A stretch of DNA of 64,000 nt from Aedes albopictus (GCF_035046485.1 NC_085138.1:90941228-91005227), one strand, 5' to 3'; shown: positions 34,301-46,925, counted from the first letter of the stretch. Translations and numbers: made by a program. The notes: generated by a model from the sequence alone, not told the origin.

Positions 34301-35748
34301 AGCTTTCCTGTAGGCCTTGCGAGCCGACCTGAAAGCCTTCGAACCAGCCGAACGTCGTATGTTCCAACTCTTTCTACATTGTTTCCTGAGTTTCGCCAGA
34401 TCAGAGTACCACCAAGGGGTTCCTCTTGTGACCTTTACAGACCGTAGAGGGCATGCTTCTTCAAAAGCTTCCATGATGAAGGTCGTTGTAGTATCAACGG
34501 CATCATATAAATCACTTGGATGGTGAGTATCCATGAAATTTGGTCCCAACCAAATCATTAAAAAGATCCCAGTTTATTGACCGGGGATTCCTGAAACGCA
34601 ATGTTTGCGAAGTAACATTTAAATGTTCAAAAAAGATGTAGCGATGGTCAGATAAAGATTCTTCATCTGACACATGCCAATTGGTCAGGTCGTGACTAAT
34701 TCTACTAGAGCAAAGCGTTATGTCTAACACTTCCTCTCTAGCAGATACCATGAAGATTGGGCGGTTGCCTATGTTAAGTAATCCAAGATCTGTACTACTT
34801 AAGTATTCCATCAAACTGGAGCCTCTCAAATTGATGTCTGAGCTGCCCCAGATTATATGGTGAGCATTAGCATCACTACCAACAATTAGCGGAAGGCCTT
34901 TTGAAGTGCAGTATGGAATGACTTGCTTGAAAGCATCCGTAGGGGATGGTTCATCATGCGGTAAATAAACCGAACAATAGACGTATTTCCTGTTCAGGTT
35001 TCCAACAGATACATCATTTGTGATAGCATATACATCTCTGGTGGTTAATTCAGAGATGAGTATAGCAACTATTACGTTGTTGACAAGCACACAGGCTCGA
35101 GGCATGACACGTGAGTTTGTCATTTCATGATTACTGAAAGTAGCAAACACCGGGTTCACAAGGTTTCCTAGATGGAAATTCCCCTTACGGAAGAAAGGTT
35201 CTTGGACCAAGATCACTTGGGTTGAACCATTTTGCATAAGTCTGCAAATATTGATTGTTGCTGTTCTTTTATGCTGAAGATTGATCTGAGCTATCCTAAC
35301 CGTAGCCACTACCCAAACTAGGCAAGATTAAACTCTTCGCAACAACAGCACAACAAAGAACAGCAGCAACAAAACCAGATCGGTATCGATTGGAAAACGC
35401 CAATGGCGAGGATACACATAATACATTGTGTAAATCGCATAATGCGAAACCATGTAGGTGAAAATTTAAACTGATTAACAGCATCTTTATAATCCCGCCC
35501 TTATTTAGCCTCAGGTTTTTATTAGACCCCCCTAGCCATTCATTCTTAGGCACGGTATTTAAGCATGAAGCCGCATCACACCATGAATTAGGGGTCACCC
35601 GTTGGTGGACTCTTACCACCGGAACAGGCGGTCCGTAGTGTTATTCTTAGCCAATTGAGACAATTGCTACCGACACTACACAGCTATCTAGGCTGATCGA
35701 GAAAAGAAGTTAATATTGATGATCAACTTCATACGGGCCCGAACAGCC
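31382..35748 (-). mobile_element. LOA-clade (Lian-like) LINE, minus strand, decayed
   Basis: On the minus strand: 5' region ~35310-35748, endonuclease, reverse transcriptase, RNase H, C-terminal Cys/His finger and a 3' UTR (31732 down to 31382) rich in pyrimidines. RNase H after RT plus the AP endonuclease style (QINLQHKRTAT) identify the LOA clade, which includes Lian of Aedes. A recognisable ORF1 zinc-knuckle region is absent, so the 5' end is truncated or diverged. Two nonsense codons and a frameshift break ORF2. The flanks are the unusual 236-bp direct repeats. Confidence 0.88.
31733..35309 (-). pseudogene. LOA ORF2: endonuclease, RT, RNase H (broken)
   Basis: Read leftward from an ATG at 35309. 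Endonuclease: RIAQINLQHKRTA, VQEPFF, VGSDANAHHIIWGSS, ESLSDHRYIFF. A frameshift near 34510-34560 leads into the linker (TPWWYSDLAKLRKQC). An in-frame TAG at 34069-34067 precedes the reverse transcriptase: FRPISLTSFLLKCLERIVD, LDIESAFDNVPF, GCPQGGVLSPVLWNLV, YGFADDYLALL as catalytic box. An in-frame TAA at 32908-32906 follows, then RNase H: CYTDGSLLEGRAGAGVY, QAEILAF, CSDSQAAIKAL and VPGHSSIAGNEFADEL, so the acidic catalytic residues are kept. The last motif is CDSCESDYGTSYHLICNC. Except for these three lesions the frame is long and well conserved. Confidence 0.9.
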
Positions 35749-35983
35749 GGCTTTGGCTGAACGGTTCCTGGGAATGTAAATTGGTTGGGTGGGAACTGCC
35801 ATGATACTGGTGTTCTTGAAATTATGTTAGTAACTTTAAACAATGATTACACCGTTCAACACTAAATTTTGTTATGGGATGCGAGAAAAAAGAACAGGGT
35901 TTAGGATCCTAGAAGTGTCATAGTGAAAGAATGTTTGAAAAATATTGGACCTGGCCTTCACAGTTTATGACCGAAGTTCGTAT
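35749..35983 (+). repeat. 236-bp direct repeat, right flank of LOA LINE
   Basis: Partner of 31146-31381. Its last ~120 bp also form the left inverted arm of the 35864-39607 element, so the LINE inserted into that arm. Confidence 0.9.
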
Positions 35984-36710
35984 GGAGGTGTTCAATTGAT
36001 ATGCGCATTAGAACGCGCTGTGCATATAACGCTGGCGTTACACAACAACGAAAAAAAACTAAATATCGGACACGCCTAGTATATGCACGGCACGTTCCCA
36101 GACAATCAATTTGTTCATGTTATACGTATTTTTATGCGTTAAAGTTACATCGCATAAGATGCAGCAAAACTGCCTTATGCGTACAAAAGTGGAGGCGCTA
36201 TACGTGCATTGACGGAACAACAATAACGCTATATGACTTGAAGCGATATCTTATGCGATGCACCGTGTGCACTATTGCGACGTAACTCAGCATCTTATGC
36301 GACCTAATAAAATTGAAAAAAAAAAAACAATTCTTGTCAGCTCGAAATCGAACTAATGACCTCTGGATTGTCGAGCCACACTTCACACACAACACCAAAC
36401 GCTACTTATGAAACAAACTGATTAATTATCATGATATTCTAACTCACCTCAGTATTTGTTGGAATGCGCTTGGTTCACTTGCGCTGTACGTGTTTGCCAG
36501 GATAAAAACAACGAAGCACCATTTTCCGTACAGTTTTCACTGCCCCTCTCTGGCTAGCGCCTCCCATTGTTGATTATCAAGCTAACAAAACAAATAATGA
36601 TGACTTTGCAACCATAATTATGGCTGTTCACTTTCTTGTACCTTTTTGGCACTGCATCCACAGTGCAACAGAAACTCTTTAATTTTTATCACACATCAAA
36701 TCGCGTAATG

Positions 36711-38722
36711 CAGTGCTTCCCAAACTGTGCGCCGCGGCGCCCTGGTGCGCCGCGCACCTTTCCCAGGTGCGCCGCAGGATTTTGGCTTTTGTGACGAAAC
36801 AAAAAAAAACAAACTCTTTATTTGTATTGCGTAACACCTTTTATTTTCTTATCTTATTAGTAAAACTAGTGTCGCTCACATTTTTAAAATCTTTCCTAAC
36901 TCTTTAATTGTTATATAGAATCAAGGATCGGTATATTCGCCTCACTCAATTCATATTTACTCCTCTTTGCTGAAGCGAATCGAGAAAGATGCAGCAAACG
37001 GATCGTCGTGATCAAACACGCAACCCCATCACCAGTGGAAAGCGATGAGCCAGCTGCTTGACATGAATATTCGTTGCCATTCGTCGCAGTTTGGATCGCA
37101 AGCGAATGAATGAATGGCGAATGGTGAAGAATACTGGTGAGCGATCGAAGCGGCCATTATCATAAGTAGAAGAGAATTTCTGCATGTAATGCATACATTT
37201 TTACTGTATTGTCACTTAAATGCTAGATTAGCAAAGAAAATAATTCGAAAACATCAATAATTCGTATGCACAACATCAATCGCACCACTCACGAATCGCA
37301 TTCGCTTGCGATGCGAATGTGGACGAATGAATAATTTCCAAGCCCACTGTTCGCCGGAGTTTGCTGTCGTCGTTGACAAGCACACACACGAACTCAAGCG
37401 ACAACCGTTCACTGCTGACTGTCTTCGAATGGGGAAGAAGATGAAAAGTGGAAATCAGGAACCCTGCATAGAATTTCTGGTATATTTTTTTAACATATCA
37501 ATTGAAATTACATTTTAAAATTTAAAGTTTTTGAAATTGTTTTTGGAATTCTTAAGCTTCAGCTCAGCTTTTGATTTTACTATAACTTGTCCAAAGATTT
37601 TAATTTCAAGAACATTATTTACGTTCTTTTCAGAATAATAACAAGGTTCTCGGAACAGCTTAGCGGCATGCAGGTTTGCCGATCTGATAGTGTGAAGAGC
37701 TAGCTTTGACCTTTTTGAACCGGACTGTTTCATCAGTACTGCCGCAACCTCGCTGAACTCGAATAAGTTTGTTATGCTCGGTTTCATCAATGGGGTTATA
37801 TATGGCCAATCCAGGCCCAAAGGGTTGAGGCGAAACTGGAAGCATTTCCTCACTTTTTGGTTTTTGATTTTTTAATAAATAAAGAAGCAATATTTTCAAA
37901 ATCGGTTTTCGTGCACATGTAGAGTATGGATCAAGGTATCTTCTGAATTTTTTTGTAGTGGAAAATGTTTTTCGTTTTTGCAGAAACCATTTTTGAACAT
38001 AATTTCACATAAAAATGGTTTCTGCAAAAATGAAAAACATTTTGCACCTCAAAAAAATTCAGAAGATACCTTGATCCATACTCTACATGTGCACGAAACC
38101 CGATGTTGAAAATATTGCTTCGTTATTTAATAAAAAATCAAAAACCGAAAAAATGAGAAAATGCTTCCAGTTCGCCTTAAGTTGAAATTTATGAAAATAA
38201 ATTCAATCAAAGCCCAACTGGCAGGTCTTTACAATCTCTTCATGTATCCTAGTTTGCCAAAATTTTCCAAAATCAATAAAAGTGTTGCTTTACAATTTCC
38301 GCAAAAAGTTAAAGCCTTGGTCAAGTTCTGTGTAGTCATTTTAATTCAATAAGAATTCTTTAATTATTGCAAACGCTTTAGAATTTTTGACTGAATTGTT
38401 GAAATTTAGCAGCTTGTTTTACCTTTACATCTGAGTTTCTTCTTATTTTTAAAACTTCTATGATGAAATTAACATGATTTTTGAAATCTTACAAACATTC
38501 AAACTATCTTTGAGAAATAAATATGAAAAAATAGTTAGTTTTCTAAATATTGATTTCTGAAAACATGATATTAGAGAAGTGTTTCACGATTTTGTCCTGC
38601 ATACTATAAAGTAAAAGATGCCAAAAAAAAAAATAAAAAACTTTGTTTAAAACTTTGGTGCGCCGCGAAATTTTTGAAAATGTCAAAGGGCGCCGCGATA
38701 ACAAAAAGTTTGGGAACCTCTG
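36711..38722. mobile_element. 2.0-kb non-autonomous hAT element
   Basis: Left end CAGTGCTTCCCAAACTGTGC and right end (reverse complement) CAGAGGTTCCCAAACTTTTT match the hAT terminal pattern CAGNGNTTCCCAAAC. The 8-bp target duplication GCGTAATG is exact (36703-36710, 38723-38730). GC-rich GCGCCGCG subterminal motifs occur at both ends. No hAT transposase or DDE/dimerisation domain was seen in ~2 kb, so it depends on another copy. Confidence 0.9.
37827..38181. repeat. ~355-bp palindrome inside hAT element
   Basis: The arms are ~165 bp each. The word 'tggatcaaggtatcttctga' at ~37928 returns as its reverse complement at ~38075. Centre at ~38000 near 'aaaccatttttgaacataat'. The outer ends read TTGAGGCGAAACTGG against TTAAGGCGAACTGG. 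It is probably a separate MITE inserted in the hAT element. Confidence 0.82.
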
Positions 38723-38992
38723 GCGTAATGTCAACATAAATGCTTCTAGCTTATGCGAGTTTGTATGCACACTTTAACGAGCTTATTTGTACTTTTGTGC
38801 GATTTCATCCATACACCAATACGAGGTAAACTGACACAACAAGGAAAGTACCAAACGAAGTCGTATAATTATCGCAGTACGCAATTATGCGAATTCAATT
38901 GACACTTTGCGAGTTCGCTCGCACGCTTTTACGAATAAGTAAAGTGCATCGCAATAAAACATCAGAACATCATCTACTACGATGTTATCATA

Positions 38993-39265
38993 CACAGATA
39001 AAAATAATGACATTTACACGTCATGTAAACTTAATTTTGGTAATGTAAACTTAGTGTTGTGATGGTTTACATGATATATCATGTAAATTTACGTTATATG
39101 TCATGTAAAAACTCAGAGTCATGCTGAATTACATGACATATAATGGAATTTTACATGATATTTCATGAATTTTACATGATATGTCATGTAAACTTCTGTG
39201 ATATCCCATGCTCCAGTTATGTGCATCATATGTTATAGAATTTTACACTCTTTTTTCGATCTGTG
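38993..39265. mobile_element. 273-bp TA-flanked MITE made of TTTACATGATAT words
   Basis: Ends CACAGATAAAAA ... TTTTTTCGATCTGTG with TA outside (38991-38992, 39266-39267). The interior contains about eight forward or reversed copies of the self-complementary word TTACATGATATATCATGTAA and variants. No coding content. Confidence 0.72.
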
Positions 39266-39607
39266 TACCTTATAAAAGTTGATTTGTATTCTTATATGAC
39301 TTTACTTGATACATCGTAATAAGTTCATAAAATAACATCATATGCGATGAAAATTTTCAGTCAGCCGTACATATATGCGATAGTGAATTAAAATAGTACT
39401 TTATACGATGTACAACGTGGTTTCTTATGCGACTCCTGGTTGTCTGGGTTCTAATGCGCTAATTGAACACCCCAAGTTCTCCATACGAACTTCGGTCATA
39501 AACTGTGAAGGCCAGGTCCAATATTTTTCAAAAATTCTTTCACTATGACACTTCTAGGTTCTCAAACCCCTGTCCTTTTTTTTCTCACCCCATAACACCA
39601 AATTTTG

Positions 39608-40719
39608 TGAAATTTTGTCGAGCAGTGTTGTCAATATGAGGGTTGTGAAGATCACTACTCATTTTATTTTTCACATTCTTTAATCTGCTTTTCGTTTTTC
39701 TTCTTCAAAACCTAAAATTGGATTCATATTGAATTTTGATTGGATTTCGATTGGACGCAAGCTTATCTGAGATTGGTGAGCTCGTTCCATTCTGAATATA
39801 AACTAAATTCATGCACAAAATCCACGGAACCTTTTTTATTGCTTAGTCAGGTACTCAGTGCAGCCAAGAGCATAATAATTTCGTCCAATATGACAAATCA
39901 ATTGCCCCACACCAGCTTCCACAACGCAAAAACAATCAGCAAAGTTTAAATTAATTTTCACCTCGTTTACCCCTTCTATACTTTTCGTTGGCACATTGTT
40001 GGCTGCTGCTTCTGCTGCTGCTTAACGATCCCCATTCAGTAGTACGAGCTAAAGTACTTCAACGGGCAGAGCTGTGTCTACAAAAACCCACCTCGCTCGC
40101 GGTAGAAATGTTGTAAAGTTTTGTGCCATCGTCACCTTGTCGCCATGAAGCTGATGCCAACGACCAAGTACCTAGTTGTTGTTGTTTAAATTGGCATAGG
40201 TTTTTTCTTCTCTGTCTCTCTGCATTCAGGATTTTTTTCTTCTCTCTCTCTGCCATCAGAACCAGAAAAACCCAGATCCAAGTCCAATTTAAACAAATAA
40301 GTTTTTCTCTCATAATTTGATTAAATTCAGCAAAACAAAAAGTATCTGCAATTGTTTTTCTCTCAATGTTGCTGTTTTTATTTCTGAGCCATTTCCGCCG
40401 CTATTCGCTGTGCACACACAGCCATACACATACAGCCTGAAGAGGATAAAGTCGACGGTGATGGCTTAGGCTGCTGGGTTGGGAGGCTTGAATACTAGCT
40501 GGCAGTTGGTACTGCTACTGGGGGTACGAACCAAAAGGCACATCAGGTGCATTTCTACGGATCTGGGCTTAAAAGCCGCACACATGCACATTATTTTGCT
40601 AACGATATGACTAGTGCGGAATAAGGGATTCCCGAGTAGGTAATTGTGAGGGAAGAAAAACAATCATTATCAAAAAATGGGTATATTATCCTAGAGTTGG
40701 CTCTGTTTGTGATTTTAAT
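39608..40719. other. Unassigned DNA
   Basis: GC-richer patches at 40000-40160 and 40380-40640, with CTGCTG repeats at ~40003. No domain-bearing ORF or convincing exon found. Confidence 0.4.
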
Positions 40720-43700
40720 GATATTTTTAATTCCAAATAATACTTCTCAAGTAAAAATTCCTTCAACAATTTTTCTAGAAGTTCTTCTGGAGATTGTTTC
40801 TTTTGAAATCTTTTTGGGGCTCGTTTTAACTAATTTATTCAGATATTTCTGAAACTGATTCGTCAAAAATGTTTGAGGCTTCTTTTTCAAAATTTCATTT
40901 CTAAAATTCTTTTGGCAACTTCTTAAATATCACCTCTGGCATTTATGTGATTTCCTCCGGCAATCTTTAGTAACTTTTCTCAGGATTTTATTTATTAATT
41001 CTTTAAGGAGTACTTTTTTGAAATTCTACAACAATTTTTTTAGAAATGCTACGACAGTTCCTTCAGGCTAATTTCTCCCGGAACTCCTCTAAAAATGTGT
41101 GCGAATTCTCAAGAAATGTCTGTGCCTATTTATTCGAAAACTCCTCGGAATTTTTTCGTAAACATACTTTCGCAAATATTGAGAATTTTACCGACCATTT
41201 TTATAAAAAAATTCGGGAATTTTTCCATGCTTCCTTCAAGATGTTTGTTCACAAAGTTTCCTGATGGATTTATTTGTAATTATCTATAGGAACTCCTCAG
41301 GAAATTTGATCGGGTGTTCCTCCAGAAGTTTTCCAAGCAATATTTTTTTTACATTTTAGTAAGATCCTCCAACAATTTCACTGAAAGCTCTTGAAGATAT
41401 TATACGGAAATGTATTGGGATTTTTTCCCGGAATTTCACTTGTAACTTTTTAGAGGTCTGTTCAGCAATTCCTTCAGGAACCCTTTACGATATATTTTTT
41501 TTCAGGGATTCCTCAGATTATTTCATTAAAACGCCTTCAGGCCAATTTATTGAGGAAAGCAAATACATTACAAACTTCTCCGGCAAGGAATTCTTTCTGG
41601 AATTTCTCATACAATTCATTGAGAGATTCCTCGATTCCCCCGATCATGTCTTCAGAAAACTCTCCTCCAGCATGTTTTAGGAAATTATTTCGGCACATCT
41701 ACAAAACATTTGTCAGGCGATTTCGTTTTTGAATTTGTCAAAACCGCCTTCAGAAACCGGATATTTTGCGGTTATTTTCAGGAATTGCTTCGAATCTTGT
41801 TTTCCTCTTTCGATTCTTTTTTCGAGAATTCTTCTTACAATTCGTTCAGACTTCGTTCAGGTTTTCCTTCAGCAATTTTTTTTTTTTGAGAATTCTTTAG
41901 GAAATTTTCCAGTACTTTCTTTAACAATTTCATTTTTCAGGTTTACTTTCACTGATTCCTTCTACAATTTCTTGAAAAATCTCTTCGTTAATAAATTGTC
42001 AATTTCTCCGATATTTTATTGTGAGGAACAATTTATTTAGGAATACCACTGGCAATTTATCTAAGAATTCCTCTAGTAATGAAACATCAGAAGAAAATTC
42101 CCGATGTATTTCTGAGATGAGATCTAAATAACTTCCTTAAAGAATTACTGGAAAAAATCAAAAGGTATTTTCCGAAGGAGTTTTCGGATCAATTTCTAAG
42201 GATTTAGTCCGACGAATTCCTCTAGAAATTTTCCAAGAATGTTTTCGAAGGAGTCTGCTAAACAAATTGCCGGAAGAAATTTTAAATATATAATTGGAAA
42301 AATTTGTGGACGGAATATGACGAGAATCTCCCTTGACGATTTTCAGGGGGAATTCTTCCGAGAACTTTGAATTTTGTTTGAAGTTCTTCCAAAAATTCCA
42401 TACGAATTTCTTCAGAATTATCTTTAGGAGATCCTTACACAATTTCTTCAAAAATGTCTCCGACAATACATATAGGAGGTCATTATGTACGGTATTAAAA
42501 AAAATCGTTCTGTATTTTTCGTAAATTCCGTCGAGAATTCTTTCGGAACTTCCAGAACTTCTTTAAGAATTCATCTAACATTTTGTTTCAAAAGCTTCTC
42601 TGACAACTATTTTAGGACTTTCCCAGATAGTTCTCAGACAATTTTATTGCGTTTTCCTTTGTCATATTTATAAAAATTTAGAATCCCGGATTATTAAGGA
42701 ATTTATTTAGGATCCCAGGATTATTTAGGAATTTCTTTGGCATATTGATTGCTTTTCTAAATGAATCCCAGGGAGTTCTACACACAACTTCTTTGAAAAT
42801 TTTCTGAACAAGTCCTGCAGAAGTTTCTTCAGCTTTTTCTCTGGGAAAGTGATCCGGACATTAAAAAAAAAGGAGAAGGAGTTTGAAAAAAAATCGCCAG
42901 AAGTTTCCAATATATATCCTAGAAAAGTTCCTTAACAAACTTCTTCAAGAGATGTAAAGGCAAATTCTTCAGAACTATTTGTTTTTTTTTATGCTTGAGG
43001 AGTTTTACAGGAACTTTTCCAGGAATTTCTACGATAGTTTATTTAGGTATTCCTTTGACAATTTCTTCAAGAATTCCTGAGGGAATCCTCTGGAAATTTT
43101 TATAATGACTCCCGCGCAGTTTGCTTATCAACTTCTTGGCATTATGCAAAATTTTCTTTGATAAATCGTTCAATTATGCCTTTCTCAATCGCTTGGGTAA
43201 TTCAGGTATACACTGATTCCTTTATGAATTCCAATAGTAATCAAACTGATCAAATCTCAAAGTTTTTTTTTTTTATGATGATATAAATTCCAAAGCGATT
43301 GCCCATAAATATTTTTTAAGAAATTCCTACACGAATTCTCATAGGAGTTTTCGGATAAATTTCTAAAGGTTATGTATGAAAACAAAATCATGAAGAAATG
43401 TCCCAACAAAGTTTTCGAAGGAGTCTGCTACATCAATTGACGAAGGATTTTTTTTACATCACCGGAAATAGCCAAAGGAATTCCTAAACCCTTTGGAGCC
43501 TGTGGGTTCTATACTAGTCCGGCGATGAAACCGAGCGTGACAAACTTGTTCGGGCTCCAAAAGATTGAGGAAATTTCTTTGATATGCCTTAAGTATTTAC
43601 CAGAGAATTAAGAAAACAAATGCAGGAGGAAATCATGGACGGAATCTTTGAAGGAATTCTTAAAATAATTCCCCCAAGGCATTTTTTATTAAATCCCCCA

Positions 43701-45665
43701 GGAATTCTCTCACGAACTTATTCGGAAATATCATTCGAAATTCCGCAAACTTTTCCTCTAATAGTTTCTACTACAAAATACGTGGGAATACATTGAGTAA
43801 TTTATTTAAAAATTCCTTCGGTATTTTTTCCATTACCATCGGGAATTCCTTTTGCAATTCCTGCAGTAACTCTTCCGCTGTTGTTTTCATTTCAAATTTC
43901 TCTTGCAATTTGTTCATGAAAAAATTCCCATACAGTTCTTTTGCGTAATTCTCTGTCATTTGTTGTAAGAAATATTAAGCTTTTCTGGGAATTTCTGCAA
44001 CAATTCTTTTGACGAATTCTTAATAAATTTCTCGAAATGATTCTAAAAAAATATTTCGGCAATATGTTTAGTCCTCAGGAGAATTCTTCAGGTATTTCTT
44101 TGGCAATTTTTCAACCAGTTCCTTTTACGTTGTTCAAGAGATACTCCCACAATTTCTGTAGAAGCTTCTGAAGAATTCATACAACAATTTCTTGGAATTT
44201 TGGAAGTGATCCCTTAAGATTTTTTTTTTTCAGGAGCTTTCTAGATTTTTTTCAGAAATTCTCCCGATCATTTCTTTAAAAATGCCTACAGGATATTTCT
44301 ATCTAATTCATTAGGGATTCCTTTGGTATTTAAAAACAAGGCTCTTCAGTAATACTTTTCGTAATTCTTCCGAGAATTCCTGTGGCAATCCCTTCAAAAA
44401 CACTTTTGAGAATTCTTCCGCAAATTCCTTCAACTATTTCTTCAGAAAAATCTTAAACGTTCATCCAGCATGGCTTAAAGAAATTACTCCAACAAATTCA
44501 TAAGCAATTTTCCTGGTGATAATTATATGAATTTATCATAAGACTGTTTAAGATCCGTAACAGAAGTTCTTTTCTTGAAATTGTTTTGCCTTTGCAGTCC
44601 TTTTCAGGGATATGTTAAACGCTTCTTTTACTTTTTCGAATCTTTTTTAAAAAGAACCTCTGGTAATATGTTCAAAATCAGTTACAACAGTTTTTTGAGA
44701 AATTTCATAAGAAACTATTTCAGGAACTCCTTTGCATGTTCCTTTTATAATTTCTTTAAAAATTCTTCTGACAATTTCTTAAATGATTTCTTTGGCAGTT
44801 TCTTCCCAAACACCCTAACCCAGTTCCTAACAGAATTCCTCCGTTAATTGATTCAAAAATTTCTCCAACAATTCTTTTGGAAACAATTAAGCTATCCGGC
44901 AATCGCATTGAAGATATCTAAGGCAAAATCTATAGGAAGACCTCTGGTAAGAAGGATACAAATTTAATTTTAACTATTTGACTCCACCCCTCCCCCTCCC
45001 CTCCAGAAGTTTTTGCCAAGATTTAACATTTTAAGGGAGCAGATAATTTTTTTTATCAAAATATCGGGTCTTGCTAAAAATTCTTTAACAAATCCAATGA
45101 GTTTCTAATATTTTTCAGATTAAATATTTTATTATTTTTACCCCTTCCCCCCATTAAGAGTGATGGGACAAAAAGTGAAATAAATATTATGAAACGGCCT
45201 AATGAAACTAGTGAAGGGAATTTCTAAGATGATATCCAGCAAATTCTTAAAAGAATTACCGAGAACCAAAATCTAAAGAATTTCTACCGAAATGCCCAAA
45301 GGAGTTTACGGATCAGTTTCTGAAGGTTATGTCTGAAGAATTCCTAAAGGCATTTCCCAAGATAGTTCGCCGGAAGAATTTCCAAATAAATTGCCGTAGA
45401 AAATCTTTAAGAAAATTTTGATGGAATTTGGCAAATTATTACCAGAGAGCTCTCAAAAAAATACCAAAGGAAATAATGGACGAAATCTCTGAAGTAATCT
45501 CAAAACGTCTTTGAACAATTTCTAATATATTACCACAGAATCTCATTACTAGAGTAATTTATATAGGAGTTCTTCTAGTACTACTACCATTTCGAGCTAC
45601 TGAAATTCCCGAATCTTAGAAACATATTTAAAAAAGTGCCTATAGGAACTGACTAACATATTTCT

Positions 45666-46258
45666 GGAATCAGCAGTAGTAGTTTGGTGCCTATATAGTC
45701 AGAATTGGATCGACCGTTTCGAGGCTGTGCAACGAAAATTTGTGCGATTAGCGCTTCGGAGTCTACCCTGGCGTGACGCTGTTCATCTTCCGCCGAATGA
45801 GCACCGGTGTATGCTGTTAGGGTTGGAAACTTTAGCGAGTAGGAGGTCGTCAATGCAATCCAATTTCATTGGGAAACTTTTGAACGGTGAGATTGATGCT
45901 CCTTCTTTACTGTCACAGCTCCGAATATATGTTCCAGAACGACCACTACGGCGCCGCAATTTCCTGCATTTGGATCCACGTAATAGTCGATACGGACAAC
46001 ATGATCCCATTAGGTTTATGATTTTAAATTTAAACAATGTATTTGAACAGTTTGACTTTCATTGATGTGTTTCGTTAGATTTGTTTTTTTTTGTTCTTTT
46101 ATAATGTTAGCATTAGTTAGATAAGTTGTGCCGTATATGTAATTAATTGTAATGGTTTGTCATGTACTATTTCAAAAGATGCGGGTTTTTATGCCTGGCT
46201 ATGGCTTTTCCCAGCCACACTTCATTGAGATCCAAGTAGATCAGATGAAGAGAAACAA

Positions 46259-46293
<35 letters not shown>
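45666..46293 (+). mobile_element. 5'-truncated CR1/L2-group LINE fragment
   Basis: The last ~115 codons of an ORF2, a short 3' UTR and an (AAAT)n tail (46254-46293). The exact 8-bp target duplication ATATTTCT is at 45658-45665 and 46294-46301. It is related to, but diverged from, the LINE at 9784-14317 and has the same tail. Confidence 0.85.
45670..46065 (+). pseudogene. LINE ORF2 C-terminal remnant
   Basis: The frame runs to TGA 46063-46065. It includes RFEAVQRKFVRLALRSLPW, LLGLETLASRRSSMQ and the closing NNVFEQFDFH, aligning with the RT-downstream region of the other LINE (SVERVQKKFLRFALRLLTW). The endonuclease and RT catalytic domains are missing because of 5' truncation, so it has no function of its own. 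Confidence 0.82.
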
Positions 46294-46925
46294 ATATTTC
46301 TATAGAAATTTCTACAGGAGTCTCCGAAAATGTTTTCGGGTCAATTTCTAAAAAGGGAACCTCCCAAGAAAGTTTTCGAAGGAGTTTGCGAAATAAATTG
46401 CCGGAGGAATTCTTCAAGAAAATAATTACCAAAGAATTCCTAAATAAAAAGAAAGAAAATATAGATGGAATTTTTGCAAGAAGTCCCGAAACAATGTCTT
46501 GAAGATTATTCGGAGGAATTCCACTGAGAATTTTGACACCTTTTTCAGGAATTCCTCCGAAAATACGACATTTTTAGGAGTTTAGAATTCCAAAAATTCT
46601 AGCACTTTCTTGAAAAATTCCTCCTATGATTTCTTTATCAATTCCTCAGTAAATTTGTTAAAGCAACCCCCAATCCATTGTCGGAGAAGTTAGTAAAGAA
46701 ATAAACGGGGGAATTCCCAGAACAAAGCCTGGGAAATTCCCAATAAATACGGAAGGAGTTTTTGAGAAAATTCCTGGGGAATTCCTAAAGAAAACTTTGT
46801 TGAAATAAAAAAAAACTTCTAAAGAATTACTCGAAATTGCAGGAGGAAATTCAGTATTATAGTTAGGATTTTCTCAAGCAATTTCTTTTGAAAATTCTCT
46901 GGCAATAAATGAGGGAAGCTATTAT

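Larger units (their letters stand above)
35864..39607. mobile_element. Long inverted-repeat element with GGTGTTCAATT core and TATGCGA motifs
   Basis: The left arm (35864-~36030) and right arm (~39435-39607) are reverse complements. They share 'ttggacctggccttcacag', 'cgaagttcgtatgga', 'ggtgttcaatt' and 'gcgcattagaac'. Inside, the words 'ttatgcg' and 'tatgcga' recur near both ends (for example 36120-36300 and 38750-39430) like subterminal binding motifs. A tRNA-like B-box on the minus strand lies at ~36335-36360. No transposase. A hAT element and a TA-flanked MITE are nested within. The outer boundary and target duplication are not resolved because the LOA LINE and its duplication alter the left side. 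Confidence 0.65.
40720..46925. repeat. Degenerate AATTCC-rich interspersed repeat field
   Basis: Six kilobases of quasi-periodic, strongly diverged units around the words 'aattccttc', 'tttcttcagaaatt' and 'ggaattcctc', recurring every ~15-30 bp. Orientation switches: mainly pyrimidine-strand words on plus in ~40720-42080, 42330-43130 and 43690-44900, and the complement in ~42090-42330, 43320-43660, 45190-45540 and 46300-46900. All short ORFs (Phe/Ser/Asn-rich or Glu/Lys/Phe-rich) derive from these words. Similar sequence occurs at 52986-53750 and 56760-57500. Confidence 0.75.

Noticed and set aside
40720..46900. Many Phe/Ser/Asn- or Lys/Glu-rich open frames of 60-110 codons
   Set aside because: All are built from the AATTCC-type repeat words and have no independent coding signal.
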